The position numbers and the translations under genes are program-made. This document shows positions 1 to 10,728 of a stretch of DNA of 64,000 nucleotides, piece by piece; the stretch's first letter is position 1, and each line of letters starts with the position of its first letter. This DNA comes from Labyrinthula sp. Ha (lineage: Eukaryota > Sar > Bigyra > Labyrinthulida > Labyrinthulaceae): the NCBI GenBank assembly GCA_015227615.1, contig JAALGZ010000044.1, positions 1-64,000 of the forward strand, in the 5' to 3' direction. Under the pieces are notes generated by a model that worked only from the letters and a program-made list of their open reading frames with translations, was not told the origin of the DNA and ran no database searches.

Positions 1-699
1 TTTACATAAGTTCTGATTCTATTTATTTTTACTCAGAAACAATTCTTCAATTAAGTAGTTCTCTGATGCTTGTATCCACGTGAGGAAAAATTCTTTTGAA
101 GAAGAAAAAAAATACTAAGTGAGTAAACTGTGCATAGGAAGTGGGAACAAAGACAGAATATAGCAACTTGCCTGAGGATAACCCTGACCACTATCCCAAA
201 AGTGTGCCCAGGGTATGAAACCAAGAGTTTAATGGCTTGTAAAATATATTCAAAATGCTTCTGCTCTAATAAAACTTGAAGTACAATACGCCAAAGAGTT
301 TACGAAATAGAAAAAATGAAGATTAATATATGAGATGTGAGCAGGGTAACGAGTCTATGTTAAGAGTACTGGGCATAGATATTTTATTGAAAATAGAGCT
401 AACAGGCTATATTTTATTGAAATTTAAAGAGACAAAGCACTGAAACAAATTGTAAAGTAAATAGCAGGAAATGTTTTATCAATAATATGAATACTTCTTG
501 GACCATTTATAAGAAAAAATGAAGCTATCGTCCTAAAGTTATTGTGAAAAGTGCAAAGGTTTCAAGCCATAGTCAAAAGAAATCTTCCAACGAAATAAAC
601 TTTACCCTCAATAAAGTCAAATTGTCAAAAAAACTTAATGAACTCAAATTGCATATATAAATCTAACAGCTGTTAGAACCATTGATAAGAGTTATTCCA

Positions 700-945
700 G
701 TCCTCATAAAAACATGAAAAAATAGATATTATAAAAGGTATGCAATTACATATGCCATCTCAGAAATAATTGATATCTTCTTAATGCTGAATAGGTTAAG
801 CACATCAGTGAAAACTCAGCAGAAGACAATATGCCTCAGAAATGGTTCTACATCTCCTGCACAAACCATGCCTTCGTCATGTTCCAACTGGTTCACAGAC
901 ACTGTCACTGTCCTATCTTCAAGTTCTATGGAATCAATGTAAATA
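700..945 (-). pseudogene. Coding-like relic, unknown family
   Basis: Read on the minus strand, one frame stays open for about 45 codons and then, after one stop (TGA), for another 25 or so. Its composition is protein-like, for example IDSIELEDRTVTVSVNQ near 940-890. There is no usable start and I recognise no domain. It could be a decayed exon or a chance open stretch in AT-rich DNA. Confidence 0.25.
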
Positions 946-1953
946 ACTAAGATAAATCCACTATAAAATGACTACATTGCTATTCTATTACTTGCCTATA
1001 GGTTAGGTATTAGTTACTAATTAACCCCTGATATTATTACTATAACTTCCCCTGAATACCGTAGGTATTTATTAATTTCTACTCATGTGGCTCCCTCGGA
1101 TTAATTGGCTTCATAGACTGATTCAACCGCAACCGGAAATCTATTAAATTCTAGAAAATAGTAGTATAATCCTGTTTTTATTTAAATCCCTAATTATGCG
1201 AGGTTATTTACAAATAAGTCATGTTTTCAGCGAAGTTTGGTACTCATAATTATAGTTAAATCATTTCTTAATTTCTCAAAACTAGAAATCTAAAAATCAA
1301 GAAATCAAAAAAAATCAATAACAAAGAAACTTCTGGAAAGGAAAAAGGGTTTGGTAAGTAATGTCAAGAATAGCCCAAGACATATTTATGATAATTTATT
1401 TAGCATATTTGACGATTCGAGTTGTTAAAGGCCCATTTCTTATTTGCTTCAAAGTATGTTACAGTATGGTATGAATTTCACTGTTTCAAAGAGCAAAGAA
1501 CTTTGGTAAATTGAAAATGGAGCAATCAGTTAATGTGCTCAAATCAACTCCTTTGCTTTAGTCTTGCTACAAATGTCAGGCTTCCTACATGAAAACTTTG
1601 TCAAATGCCGAAGAAAATAGCATTCAAAGCACTCATAAATTAAGATTTTAATGTTCGGCTAGTAGATTAGACAGATACCCTGCTACAAAAAAGTGAATGG
1701 ATGAAGGGCTTCCTCAAGAGCCTGATATATTGTACATATTTTTTCAGAGTTCTTAAGGGTAGGTATTTTTTCTTATTGATAAGAGCGGTATTTGTTATGT
1801 AAATAAACTTCCCACAATATAATTAATAATTAAGATACTTTAATTAATAGTATCTATCCAGATCCAAATCAGATTCTTTATTTTTCTTTTATTTCTTTTC
1901 TTCTTTTTTATGTTATTTTCTTTTTCTTTTTGTTTTTATTTTCTTTTTCTTTT

Positions 1954-2051
1954 AACCCTTCCAACTAGCTTCCTACTTAAGGAGAAAATGTTACCCTTCC
2001 AAACTAGCTTCCTACTTAAGGAGAAAATTTTACCCTTCCAAACTAGCTTCC
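1954..2051. repeat. 39-bp tandem repeat, about 2.5 copies
   Basis: The unit containing ACTAGCTTCCTACTTAAGGA recurs at 1963, 2002 and (cut short) 2041, with near-identical copies. A second, shorter repeat built on TTTACTCAAC follows at about 2097-2150. A 74-codon open frame runs through both but is repetitive and not a credible gene. Confidence 0.8.
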
Positions 2052-2553
2052 TTAGAAACACCTCTTTTAACTCCGCCTTTGTTGTCCTTGACTTTCCTCA
2101 ACTTTTACTCAACCTTTACTCAACTTTTAAATAACTTTTACTCAGCCTTTAAATATATATATATACACAACAGTATTCCCTTTAATTCCACGCCTAAATC
2201 CAAGTCCTGAAATTATCATTACACTTCTCTTAGCCACTTATTCATAACTTATGCACACCGATCCATGTATCTATGTTTAATACATAGAAACACAGGTAAA
2301 TCTATACTTGTCCTAATTAAGACCCGCGTGAGGAGAGGGGTTTAGTTATGGGGGCATTTTAAAGGGACACGCCAACCGAAAACCCAAGAATTGAGTTAGA
2401 TTAAGAACAGAACATGGTTTAATTCTGTTTATTAACCTAAAGAATACACTTTAACATTGAACTTTTAAGTTTTATTATTTATTTGATACCTTTTAACTAA
2501 ATTAAATATGTTCCAAGCTCCATTTATATTTTATCTATGGAAAATTATAATTC

Positions 2554-2853
2554 AGTTAGACAAGTAATTGTCCGTATCGTCTATATATGTATGAGGATAC
2601 GTATATTAAATTAAATAAACTGAAAGAGCTTGAAAAGAGCTTTAAAATGATATAAGTAACGTTTTCTAACTCCCAGTAGTTGTTGAGATATTAAGGTTTT
2701 ACGATCTGTTGTTTCCGGTGCTTATGTATTAGTAAAAATGTATTATGTAAAGTTGCACCAATTGTGCAGTAATGTAATATTGTATTATAACTATGTAAAG
2801 TGTAAACAGTCAGTATGGAGAGAGTCGTACACTCGACTGCTTAGTGTCTGACT
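2554..2853 (-). repeat. 3' LTR of the copia element
   Basis: This 300-bp repeat is identical by eye to 7318-7617. On the plus strand it begins AGTTAGAC and ends GTCTGACT, an imperfect inverted terminal pair. The boundaries are fixed because the flanking bases differ on both sides and because the 5-bp AATTC duplication abuts it. Confidence 0.95.
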
Positions 2854-2950
2854 CCATGCGGTCTTTTTAGATCTTCAAATGCTGCCACTTCATCCTTGAA
2901 TGAGTCATGTTCCAAAGTTTTTCAAACTCAGCTCTTGGATTTTGTTTCGT

Positions 2951-5900
2951 TTAAAGATCAGCAATGTTGAATTCGCGTTTGATGAAAATCACCTTTAGTT
3001 TTCCTGAACGAATGAGTCCTTTTAAGAAATGAATTGCAACGCTCATGTGTTTTTGCTCTGGAGAAACTGTCTTTTCTAATGTTTTAGTTGAACTAAGTGA
3101 ATCTGTAAAAATCACTGAAGGTAGCTTGACTTTGCAATCTAAATCCATGCACAATCCGTAGATTCCTTGCAAATGTTTTGCTGTTTTGTAAATTTCAATC
3201 AGCTCAGCTCCAGCAGCAGAGGTAGCAACTGTCTTTTGTCTTGAAATTCTGCCAGTAATGAGCGATTGACCAAAGTAAATGAAGTTACCACTAACACTTT
3301 TTCTGTTAAGTGTGTTAGAGGCCCATTCAGCATCACAAAAGGCAAGAAGTGTAATTTCACCTTTTGATTGATCTGAGTAAAAAATTCGTTTTTGATGTTT
3401 CGTTCTACTAATGTAGCCTAATGTGTTGAGAATTGATTTTACTGCAAAACTTGTCACGTGTTCAGAAAGTTGACTAAGCGCATGTAATGCGTAGAGTAAA
3501 TCAAATCTTGTAAGTCGTAAGTAAATTAAAGATCCAAGCAATTCTCTGTACGGAAATTTAATGCTTTTAGCATTGGAATTGTTCTTAACAGCCTCAGCGA
3601 AAGTAGAAGGTAATGGTGTAAATTTGTCTTTAGTCTTGAAATCCTTGAAGTTTTCTAAAATTTTCTCAATGTGTTTGGTTTGGTCAATTTGGTAGTCTCC
3701 ATTGGGTTTTCTTTCAATGTTAACTCCTAAGAAGTCTGTTTTCTGATCTAGTGATCCTAATGTAATTTTGTAAGTTTTCCCAAACTGTTTTGAGAAGTTT
3801 GCAATTTCTTGTTTTGTACCGAGCATCAGTACATCATCAACGTAAAGTAAAGTAATTAAATCTTTCTTGTAGAAGACACACTCGTCAAAGATCGCTTGTT
3901 TGAGTCCAAGTTTTTGAATTGTAGCAGAAACATTGTCAAACCAAAGCTTGGGACTTTCCTTCAGACCGTAAAGTGCTTTCTCAATCTTCATTACTTTAGT
4001 CTTGTCATGTTTCAGTTCATGTCCATCAGGGATTTCACAGTAGAGTGTAGTGCCAGCAGGTAGATCCGCGTACAAGAATGCGGTACTAACATCTAAAGTG
4101 TTAAAATGGAACTGTCTTCGTGCTGCAACTGCTAGTGCAACTGCAAGACTGTTGTAGTCTAAGGTAGGAGAACTGCGGTAAGGTGTAATTTTGAATTTCT
4201 GAGATCTTCCATTGTAAACACATCTTGCTTTGAAACTACCATTGCGTTTTTGTTTCACAAGCATCGTGCATTTTCCAACGTAAGCATTTTCAGGAAGTTC
4301 AGAGCGATTAATCACTTTGAGAACCTTTCGTTCTTCCAAAGCTTTGAGTTCTTTTTCGACCGCTTTCTTGTAAGATGCTTCGTCTGGGTGACCTCTTGTG
4401 TCACGGTAAATGGAAGGTTTCTGATCAATTCTAGACTGAATGATCTTCTTCCGTAGCTTTTCTTTCTGACCTTTTGTTTTAGGCTTGATGATGTGTGTTG
4501 TTTCTTCAGTTGTGTTCAACGTGAAAGCTGACATCCGATTTAGGTCGAATTTCGTGGCATTTCTCCCAGATCGCGTTGTGACTGGTAGACGAGCATTGCT
4601 GTTTTCGCTCGTTTGAGGTGTTTCAGGGTTTGTTACTTCGGCAGATGGGGTTGGATCATGTGCATCTTGATCCTGATCGAGTTGAACATCTGCTGAAGGG
4701 GGATTTTCATCGAAATTATCATCATGCTCAAAATCATGATTTTCTTGTTGATTTGCCTTCTGGCCATAACGTACATAGTGTATACCAAAATCTGGACTGA
4801 AATCATCGTCATCATCAGATTCAAAATCGTCCTCAGAAATTGGGTCATTTTCAGTTTTGTCAACAATTTTGATGTCACCAAATGAGAAAGTTGGTGGATT
4901 TTGATCGATTTGATCATGTGTTCTTGATTCTTGGAACCAAACATCGGTTAGTTGAGGGTAAATGATTTTTCCAGTACTAAGTTTGTAGATGATTGCTGTG
5001 TTGAAGCTTGAATGTTCCTGTAGTCCAAGAAAGAGACCAGTGTCTGTTCTTTCTTGAAATTTGTTTGTCTTCGTTCCAGAAGATTTTAACGTAAAACAAC
5101 AGCAACCAAAGGTTCTAAGTGAAGAAAGGTTTGGTTCTTGCCCAGTTTCTAGTTTGTAAGGTGACTCACCAAGTGTTTTGTGATGCACTCTGTTCTTGAT
5201 GTAACTTGCAAATTTGACCGCGTAGATCCAAAAGGAGTCATCAAGTTTAGACTGTAGTAGGGCGGCTGAAGCCATGACCTTTAAGATGCCAATCGTTCGT
5301 TCAGCAACTCCATTGAAAGTGTCATGTCGATCTCTAGGGACAAAACGTAAATGAATGCCTTTTGCGGAAATTGAGTTGACAAAGTGTTCTGCCGTAAAAC
5401 CAGATTGGCGGTCTGTAACAATCGTTTTTGGTAAAGTTTTGAGTGTAGAAAGAAGGTAGTAAAGAGCTGCAAGTAAATCTTTCGATTGAAGTGTTCTTAA
5501 AGGAGCAACTCTAATTAATTTTGTTTTCAGGTCAACTAAAATCAATGCAGCCACAACACCATTGACTGGTTTCATCGAGTGTTTTGGCGGAATGAGTAAG
5601 TCCATTGAAAAAGCTTGACCTTTGGAATCAGGAGAGAGTTTCATCTTGTGAATTAAATTCTTCACTGGGTTGTGTTTAGCTTTTGTCTGAAGACAGACTT
5701 GGCAGCTGTTTAGTTTTTGAGAACCCTTAATGAAACCAGCATGTTTAAGTTTGTCCTCTGAGAGATGCATCAATCTACGATGCATTAGATTTGGATCAGA
5801 GGTTTGTAAGACTGATTTCCCTAGTGGAATGATTTCAATGAAGCTTTTCTTTCCAAGTAAAATTATTTTTAATTTGTTTCCTGTTTCTAGTTGTACATTT

Positions 5901-7309
5901 CTAGAGCGATGGTTGACTTTAACATTCTGTTGCTCTAGATCGTAGGTACACAAAATGTTGAAATTTGCACTTGGCATGTAAATTGCCTGTACTGTAAAAA
6001 ACTTAGAAGGAAATTCTTTGAATGCAAATCTGGCTGTTCCAGTGCTTTCGTAGCTACCAGAATTTTCTGTAAGGGTAAGTTTACCAGGCTTCTGATCCAT
6101 GTGTGTAAAAAAATCAGCGCTTCTAAAAACGAAAACATCGCTGCATGAATCCAGCCCAGCTAAAGAGTTTGAACCTGTGGTACAAAGAGAAGTAGCGAAA
6201 CTGAAAGGATTAAAATTTTCTTTTGTAGATGTTACTGCTACTGTTTTCTTTGTTGGTTTTTTCTTCATCTTGGGAAGTTGTAATGTACGTTCTGGGTTGG
6301 TTGAACACACCTTTGCAAAATGATTAGGTTTGCGACAGTAAGAACAGGTAGCACCTTTAGCAGCACATTGTTTGCCTTTGTGTGGAAAATCTTCACCGCA
6401 ATTGAAACACAATGTACCTTTTGAATTAGAAGAAACAATTTTCTTTGTAAATGCAACAACTGATGTACTTGGAGCATCAAAAGGGATCAAACCTGAATTG
6501 TCATGCTGAAGTACGGCTTGTGTCACTTCACTCATGTAATCCTTTAATGGTAGATCTTTTGAATCCAAATTGTTGACAACTGTAAAAATTTTCTGATTGT
6601 TGTTTCTTCTGAAGAGAATCTTAGTTTGAAAAAGTGTAAGTAAATCAGAGTCATTTTGCATCATCTTGATCTGATTAGCCTGTTGTACCAAAGAATCAAA
6701 GCGTTTAACGAAGTCTGTAATGGGTTCTGATTCCTCCCAACAGCTGTAAATCAAGTTTCCAAAGTTAATTCTTTTTCTGGTTTGTGTAGGTAAGAATGTA
6801 ACAGCCCCGATGCGTCGCAGGATTTTGCAAAAACGATGTGGGGTTCGGATTGTTCGTAAGAAAACAACGTCTTTTTTCCAAAGAGAAATGATGTCATCTG
6901 AAAGTTCATCGTCAATTTCTTCCTCTAGAATGTAGTTAGATTTTTGAGTAAGCGGATTGTAAGATTCTAACAGCTCATCAATGATGCTGCGGTCATGAGA
7001 TTTAAAGAATTTTCGTAGAGATGTTCCATTAATTTGCAATTTTAAGGCAAGCAGGTACATCTCAACACCTTGTTTCAGAAGTTCGAATTGATTTTGATCA
7101 GTTTTTGATCGTAAAAGGTTTTCCAATCTTTTTCGTCCTTTTTTGTAGAATTCTTCGTTAATTGCTTCATTTGTAATTTCTAGCTTCGTAAGTGTTGTAG
7201 TTGAAGCAGGAAAGTTTTGTAAATGAGTTTCCCCTTGGGTCAAGTTGGAGTTTTCACTCCGTGCTGTTCGTTCTTCCACGGGATCACTCTGATTTTCGTT
7301 TACTTCCAT
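2951..7309 (-). CDS. Gag-Pol polyprotein of the copia element
   Basis: This is one long open frame of about 1,450 residues, with the first ATG at 7309. In order I see: an N-terminal Gag region; two Cys/His zinc knuckles near residues 300-340, the second a clean CX2CX4HX4C; a protease-like LDSC motif near 385; the integrase HHCC zinc site (HRRLMHL ... CQVC) and an integrase core ending in the GVAERTIG block; a reverse transcriptase with ALYGLKESPKLW and the YVDD catalytic motif near residue 1155; and RNase H with the FCDAEWA and AAGAE blocks. The order integrase before reverse transcriptase marks Ty1/copia. Gag and Pol share one frame. It looks whole. Confidence 0.93.
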   Translation of the reverse strand: MEVNENQSDPVEERTARSENSNLTQGETHLQNFPASTTTLTKLEITNEAINEEFYKKGRKRLENLLRSKTDQNQFELLKQGVEMYLLALKLQINGTSLRKFFKSHDRSIIDELLESYNPLTQKSNYILEEEIDDELSDDIISLWKKDVVFLRTIRTPHRFCKILRRIGAVTFLPTQTRKRINFGNLIYSCWEESEPITDFVKRFDSLVQQANQIKMMQNDSDLLTLFQTKILFRRNNNQKIFTVVNNLDSKDLPLKDYMSEVTQAVLQHDNSGLIPFDAPSTSVVAFTKKIVSSNSKGTLCFNCGEDFPHKGKQCAAKGATCSYCRKPNHFAKVCSTNPERTLQLPKMKKKPTKKTVAVTSTKENFNPFSFATSLCTTGSNSLAGLDSCSDVFVFRSADFFTHMDQKPGKLTLTENSGSYESTGTARFAFKEFPSKFFTVQAIYMPSANFNILCTYDLEQQNVKVNHRSRNVQLETGNKLKIILLGKKSFIEIIPLGKSVLQTSDPNLMHRRLMHLSEDKLKHAGFIKGSQKLNSCQVCLQTKAKHNPVKNLIHKMKLSPDSKGQAFSMDLLIPPKHSMKPVNGVVAALILVDLKTKLIRVAPLRTLQSKDLLAALYYLLSTLKTLPKTIVTDRQSGFTAEHFVNSISAKGIHLRFVPRDRHDTFNGVAERTIGILKVMASAALLQSKLDDSFWIYAVKFASYIKNRVHHKTLGESPYKLETGQEPNLSSLRTFGCCCFTLKSSGTKTNKFQERTDTGLFLGLQEHSSFNTAIIYKLSTGKIIYPQLTDVWFQESRTHDQIDQNPPTFSFGDIKIVDKTENDPISEDDFESDDDDDFSPDFGIHYVRYGQKANQQENHDFEHDDNFDENPPSADVQLDQDQDAHDPTPSAEVTNPETPQTSENSNARLPVTTRSGRNATKFDLNRMSAFTLNTTEETTHIIKPKTKGQKEKLRKKIIQSRIDQKPSIYRDTRGHPDEASYKKAVEKELKALEERKVLKVINRSELPENAYVGKCTMLVKQKRNGSFKARCVYNGRSQKFKITPYRSSPTLDYNSLAVALAVAARRQFHFNTLDVSTAFLYADLPAGTTLYCEIPDGHELKHDKTKVMKIEKALYGLKESPKLWFDNVSATIQKLGLKQAIFDECVFYKKDLITLLYVDDVLMLGTKQEIANFSKQFGKTYKITLGSLDQKTDFLGVNIERKPNGDYQIDQTKHIEKILENFKDFKTKDKFTPLPSTFAEAVKNNSNAKSIKFPYRELLGSLIYLRLTRFDLLYALHALSQLSEHVTSFAVKSILNTLGYISRTKHQKRIFYSDQSKGEITLLAFCDAEWASNTLNRKSVSGNFIYFGQSLITGRISRQKTVATSAAGAELIEIYKTAKHLQGIYGLCMDLDCKVKLPSVIFTDSLSSTKTLEKTVSPEQKHMSVAIHFLKGLIRSGKLKVIFIKREFNIADL

Positions 7310-7317
7310 CGCAACCA

Positions 7318-7617
7318 AGTTAGACAAGTAATTGTCCGTATCGTCTATATATGTATGAGGATACGTATATTAAATTAAATAAACTGAAAGAGCTTGAAAA
7401 GAGCTTTAAAATGATATAAGTAACGTTTTCTAACTCCCAGTAGTTGTTGAGATATTAAGGTTTTACGATCTGTTGTTTCCGGTGCTTATGTATTAGTAAA
7501 AATGTATTATGTAAAGTTGCACCAATTGTGCAGTAATGTAATATTGTATTATAACTATGTAAAGTGTAAACAGTCAGTATGGAGAGAGTCGTACACTCGA
7601 CTGCTTAGTGTCTGACT
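7318..7617 (-). repeat. 5' LTR of the copia element
   Basis: This is the upstream LTR for the minus-strand element and matches 2554-2853 base for base by eye. The Gag-Pol start codon lies only eight bases inside the element from this LTR, so the primer-binding site and the start of coding sequence overlap. Confidence 0.95.
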
Positions 7618-8180
7618 AATTCTATACATATTTGATTCAGGTGAAGTATAGTGAATTTTTTATTGGATATCTCCGTCCAATCAGATCAGGAAAAGTCTTT
7701 AATTCTGAAGTTAAGAAATTCTCAAATAAATTTTTGGGATTATTCAATTGTATTATGAAAGTATTATATAGAATAAGGAACTTAACGAATGTTTTTAATG
7801 GTATATTATTAAAATATTGATACCATTATTTAATCGGTAACTATTGATGTTTAAAATAATATTACTGGAAGGGATAAATTTCTCCGATTAATGGAATATT
7901 GCGGGTCAAAATAAATATTCAGCTACTTAAAATTCACTATACGGATAATATATTTCTGGATATTAATAGTTAAACCATTTCAAACAAACAAGTTATAACG
8001 CAATCAAAAGGAAGAATACCTATTTGAGCTGTCAGTTCCTCCTTGTTTCCAGCATATTCTCACAAAAAGTATTCAATAAGCTATCTGGTCTTCTCAAATA
8101 TCTCCCAAGTTTAAGTAGGTACTAAAAGGGTGTTCAATATTCAGGTGATAAAGAAATACTGTGAATAATTACTCAGCTTT
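7618..8180. other. Spacer between the copia element and the first seven-helix gene
   Basis: I see no gene in these 563 bp. Just before the ATG at 8181 there are sequences that could act as short introns (GT near 8145 to AG near 8176), so an upstream exon for the next gene is possible but not demonstrated. Confidence 0.4.
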
Positions 8181-9227
8181 ATGTGTTTTGATTTTTTGGT
8201 TGGAGACCAATGTGGGGCTTTTGGACAGTGTAATCAAGCTCTAAATGTATGCGAGTGTCGAAATGGTTGGTTTCAGTCTTTGGAGATGGTGTATTTTCCC
8301 TTTACAAAGAAAAATCTGAACAACGAAACAGAGATCTTAAGTCGTCTGCCATGCGCAACTCACGAAATATTGCTTAAGGCAATTTTCTCCACATGCTTTG
8401 CCTCGTGTTTTGTGGCCATTTTGTATAATCTCCCGTATTTGACAACGAAAAGGAGAATACTTCGACAACTTCCTTTGCTTGTAAGTTTTATTTTATTTTG
8501 TTTTGCTTCAATGGAAAGAATTTTATTCGTTGATAAACAGTTTGGAGAAGATATCTTGTTTACTGTTACAATAGTCACAGCAGCAACAGCACAAAGTTTA
8601 GGAAGTACAGTTTTTGTATCAAAATATATTAGTTTTCATTTACGCAAAATGGAACAAATGAACCAAAGCAACATCAAAATCTTTGGTTTAAAGGTATCCT
8701 TAATATTAGAAAATGCATTTCCTTTTCTTGTTGGTCTAGATATTGTTTTATATCCTATGTTTATTTTAACTGTATTTGTTAAGAGAAGGATTGCTGGTTT
8801 TTTATTCTACACTTGTCATCTAGCAGCTAGTATTCGTACTGTATTACTCTGGATATTTACTTATTATACAATTAATGGCTTAATTACAGATATGAAGTTT
8901 GTGATTAAGATAAACAAAGAAACAGAAGTGACAGACAAAAAGTTTATTCAATATTGTAAGGGATCATTGCCTAGTTTGAAACTTATCATAGGTGGAGTAT
9001 TTGGATATTCTATGTTTGCGGCAAGTGCTATGTTTATTTATGTATTTTCTTCTAGACAAGAAACTATTCACATATATTTTTGGGCTGGAACAGGAACAGG
9101 TTGGGCAATACTTTCAATGACTATTAATTATGCCTTTGCGAAAAATATTAAACTAGGAACCAAACTGAAAAAAGAAGAAGATAGGAAATTAGTTGCCAAT
9201 GAAACCATATATGTACCAGAGTTGTAG
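8181..9227 (+). CDS. EGF-like seven-transmembrane protein, copy 1
   Basis: A 348-residue membrane protein, probably a surface receptor or sensor. Residues 1-27 form an EGF-like cysteine motif (CGAFGQC, then CECRNGW) with one more cysteine near residue 57. By eye seven hydrophobic segments follow, at about 61-82, 93-113, 122-143, 169-200, 205-230, 255-280 and 288-313, then a short charged tail. I recognise no known receptor family. The closest relative is the gene tail-to-tail with it at 9335-10408; both share CGAFG, the FPFTK stretch, YNLP followed by LTTK, FVSKYIS and IHIY. No signal peptide is visible, so the first helix may act as a reverse anchor or a 5' exon is missing. The copia insertion lies 563 bp upstream. 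Confidence 0.8.
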   Translation: MCFDFLVGDQCGAFGQCNQALNVCECRNGWFQSLEMVYFPFTKKNLNNETEILSRLPCATHEILLKAIFSTCFASCFVAILYNLPYLTTKRRILRQLPLLVSFILFCFASMERILFVDKQFGEDILFTVTIVTAATAQSLGSTVFVSKYISFHLRKMEQMNQSNIKIFGLKVSLILENAFPFLVGLDIVLYPMFILTVFVKRRIAGFLFYTCHLAASIRTVLLWIFTYYTINGLITDMKFVIKINKETEVTDKKFIQYCKGSLPSLKLIIGGVFGYSMFAASAMFIYVFSSRQETIHIYFWAGTGTGWAILSMTINYAFAKNIKLGTKLKKEEDRKLVANETIYVPEL

Positions 9228-9334
9228 ATTATATAAAAAGTTCTGTCTTAGTGTGTACTTTATTAATAATTTTGTTCAATACTATATTATTAATTCTTAA
9301 TTCTAAAACTACTGACAATGACAAACTATTCTAT

Positions 9335-10408
9335 CTAAATACTAGTTGAAACAAGGAGCCCACTTCCAGGACCTGTACTTGGAGTCTTAAACTTTGGTTT
9401 AGTTTGAGTATTTGTTCTTAAACTTTTTCCTTTTTTCAAGTTCTTAATTAATGAATATGTGATTATTGTAGACATAAGTGACCATCCAAAACCTGATATA
9501 GCCCAATAATAAATATGTATCAACTCTTGAAACTTAAATATAGGGTAAAAGAAAAATGCTTGACCAAATACAAAAGAATATCCTATTACTGCATACACTA
9601 CCATTCGTAAATTAGGAATTGCAGATTTGCAGTATAAATAAAAGTTGGATGCTTTTTTTGTTTCATCTTGATGTGAATCCAAAATTACTTGCATATCTCT
9701 AATTATGCCTCGAGAAGTAAAATATGTTAAGAGAGAAAAAACAATACTTCGAAAACATTGTATCCAGTTTTCAATATAGAATAAATATCCAGCAGTTTCT
9801 TTATCTACAAAACTTGAAATAATGAAAAGAGGAAGTAAAGTTAAATCCAAAGCAAAAAATATGGGAGTTGTTCCTTTGAGAACTGGAGTCATTTTAAAAC
9901 CAAATATTTTTAAATCTGCACCGAAAGCTTTCTTGAGTTTATTCAAGTGATAAGAAATATATTTTGAAACAAAAACAAGGTTTCCAAGATTGTGAAAAAC
10001 CATAGCTATAGCCAGAGTGAATGTAAATAGCTTATCTTCTTGAAATATTCTGTCAAGGTCGATAACTCTAATTAGATTTAACATTGCCAAGAAAAAGAAA
10101 CTTAAGAGTAGAGGAAGTTGTCGCAGAAATCTTTTCTTTGTCGTCAAAAAAGGGAGGTTGTAAAGTAAAGCAATGGATGAGCTAATAAAACTTAAAAGAA
10201 AGAAGCTAAAAAGAAGGCTTTTGTTCAAATTACATGGCAATCTGTCAAATAATTCGGTTCTATTGGCCGTAACTTTTTCCTTGGTGAAAGGAAAGAAGAT
10301 CATTTCAAAAGATTGAGACCAACCATCGTCACAAATACATTTATTTAGTTCTTTATCGCAAAAACCGAAGGCTCCGCATGTTCTTCCAGCGTCTAACTCT
10401 AAGCACAT
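9335..10408 (-). CDS. EGF-like seven-transmembrane protein, copy 2
   Basis: A 357-residue paralogue of the gene at 8181, on the opposite strand with 107 bp between the two stop codons. It has the same layout: an N-terminal EGF-like motif (CGAFGFC, CICDDGW), a conserved FPFTK stretch, seven hydrophobic segments and a longer polar C-terminal tail rich in Thr, Lys and Ser. Both copies start with Met-Cys at the same point of the alignment, which supports this start, although CAG just upstream could also be an acceptor site. The MULE left end lies 290 bp upstream of the ATG. The role is inferred as a lineage-specific receptor; the ligand and any G-protein link are unknown. Confidence 0.8.
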   Translation of the reverse strand: MCLELDAGRTCGAFGFCDKELNKCICDDGWSQSFEMIFFPFTKEKVTANRTELFDRLPCNLNKSLLFSFFLLSFISSSIALLYNLPFLTTKKRFLRQLPLLLSFFFLAMLNLIRVIDLDRIFQEDKLFTFTLAIAMVFHNLGNLVFVSKYISYHLNKLKKAFGADLKIFGFKMTPVLKGTTPIFFALDLTLLPLFIISSFVDKETAGYLFYIENWIQCFRSIVFSLLTYFTSRGIIRDMQVILDSHQDETKKASNFYLYCKSAIPNLRMVVYAVIGYSFVFGQAFFFYPIFKFQELIHIYYWAISGFGWSLMSTIITYSLIKNLKKGKSLRTNTQTKPKFKTPSTGPGSGLLVSTSI

Positions 10409-10698
10409 TTCTGAATTCTGATAAGTGGTGTTTTTGTTTTATTCGAATATTGCTGAATTTTTTACAGTGCACCTATATAACCAAGAATTAACCAGTAATA
10501 CATAGTTAACTATATACTTTTTAACATTCACATATATATCCATTCGAAATTTTATGAGTTAAATACAAGAGTTAATATTTAGTAACCGTCGTGTTATAAG
10601 AATATTATACGGTGATAAGCCGATGCTGTATATATCTGTTTAAATTATAAATTAGACCGACAAATCAATATCAGATATTTTATCGGAACCGGATTATT

Positions 10699-10728
10699 AC
10701 ACTCCAGTGTTAAAAACGCCACTCTTCC
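10699..10728 (+). repeat. Left terminal inverted repeat of the MULE
   Basis: This 30-bp sequence pairs with the reverse complement of 14368-14397 with three mismatches. The shared core is GTTAAAAACGCCAC-CTTCC. Confidence 0.85.

Larger units (their letters stand above)
1..2553. other. Gene-free left flank
   Basis: I see no intact gene here. The stretch is AT-rich, with a short 39-bp tandem repeat (1954-2051), CT-rich tracts and an (AT)n run near 2152-2164. A coding-like relic on the minus strand (about 700-945) is listed separately. Confidence 0.6.
2554..7617 (-). mobile_element. Ty1/copia LTR retrotransposon, whole-looking and young
   Basis: Two direct repeats of 300 bp (2554-2853 and 7318-7617) bound the element. 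I found no difference between them, which implies a very recent insertion. A 5-bp target duplication, AATTC, lies at 2549-2553 and 7618-7622. The internal part encodes Gag-Pol on the minus strand in the Ty1/copia order (protease, integrase, reverse transcriptase, RNase H). Directly after the 5' LTR on the minus strand the sequence begins TGG, as a tRNA primer-binding site does. The LTR ends are AG...CT, not TG...CA. It lies 563 bp upstream of the seven-helix gene at 8181. Confidence 0.95.

Noticed and set aside
7632-7820. A 62-codon frame after the copia element
   Set aside because: No start context, domain or connection to the following gene; consistent with chance.
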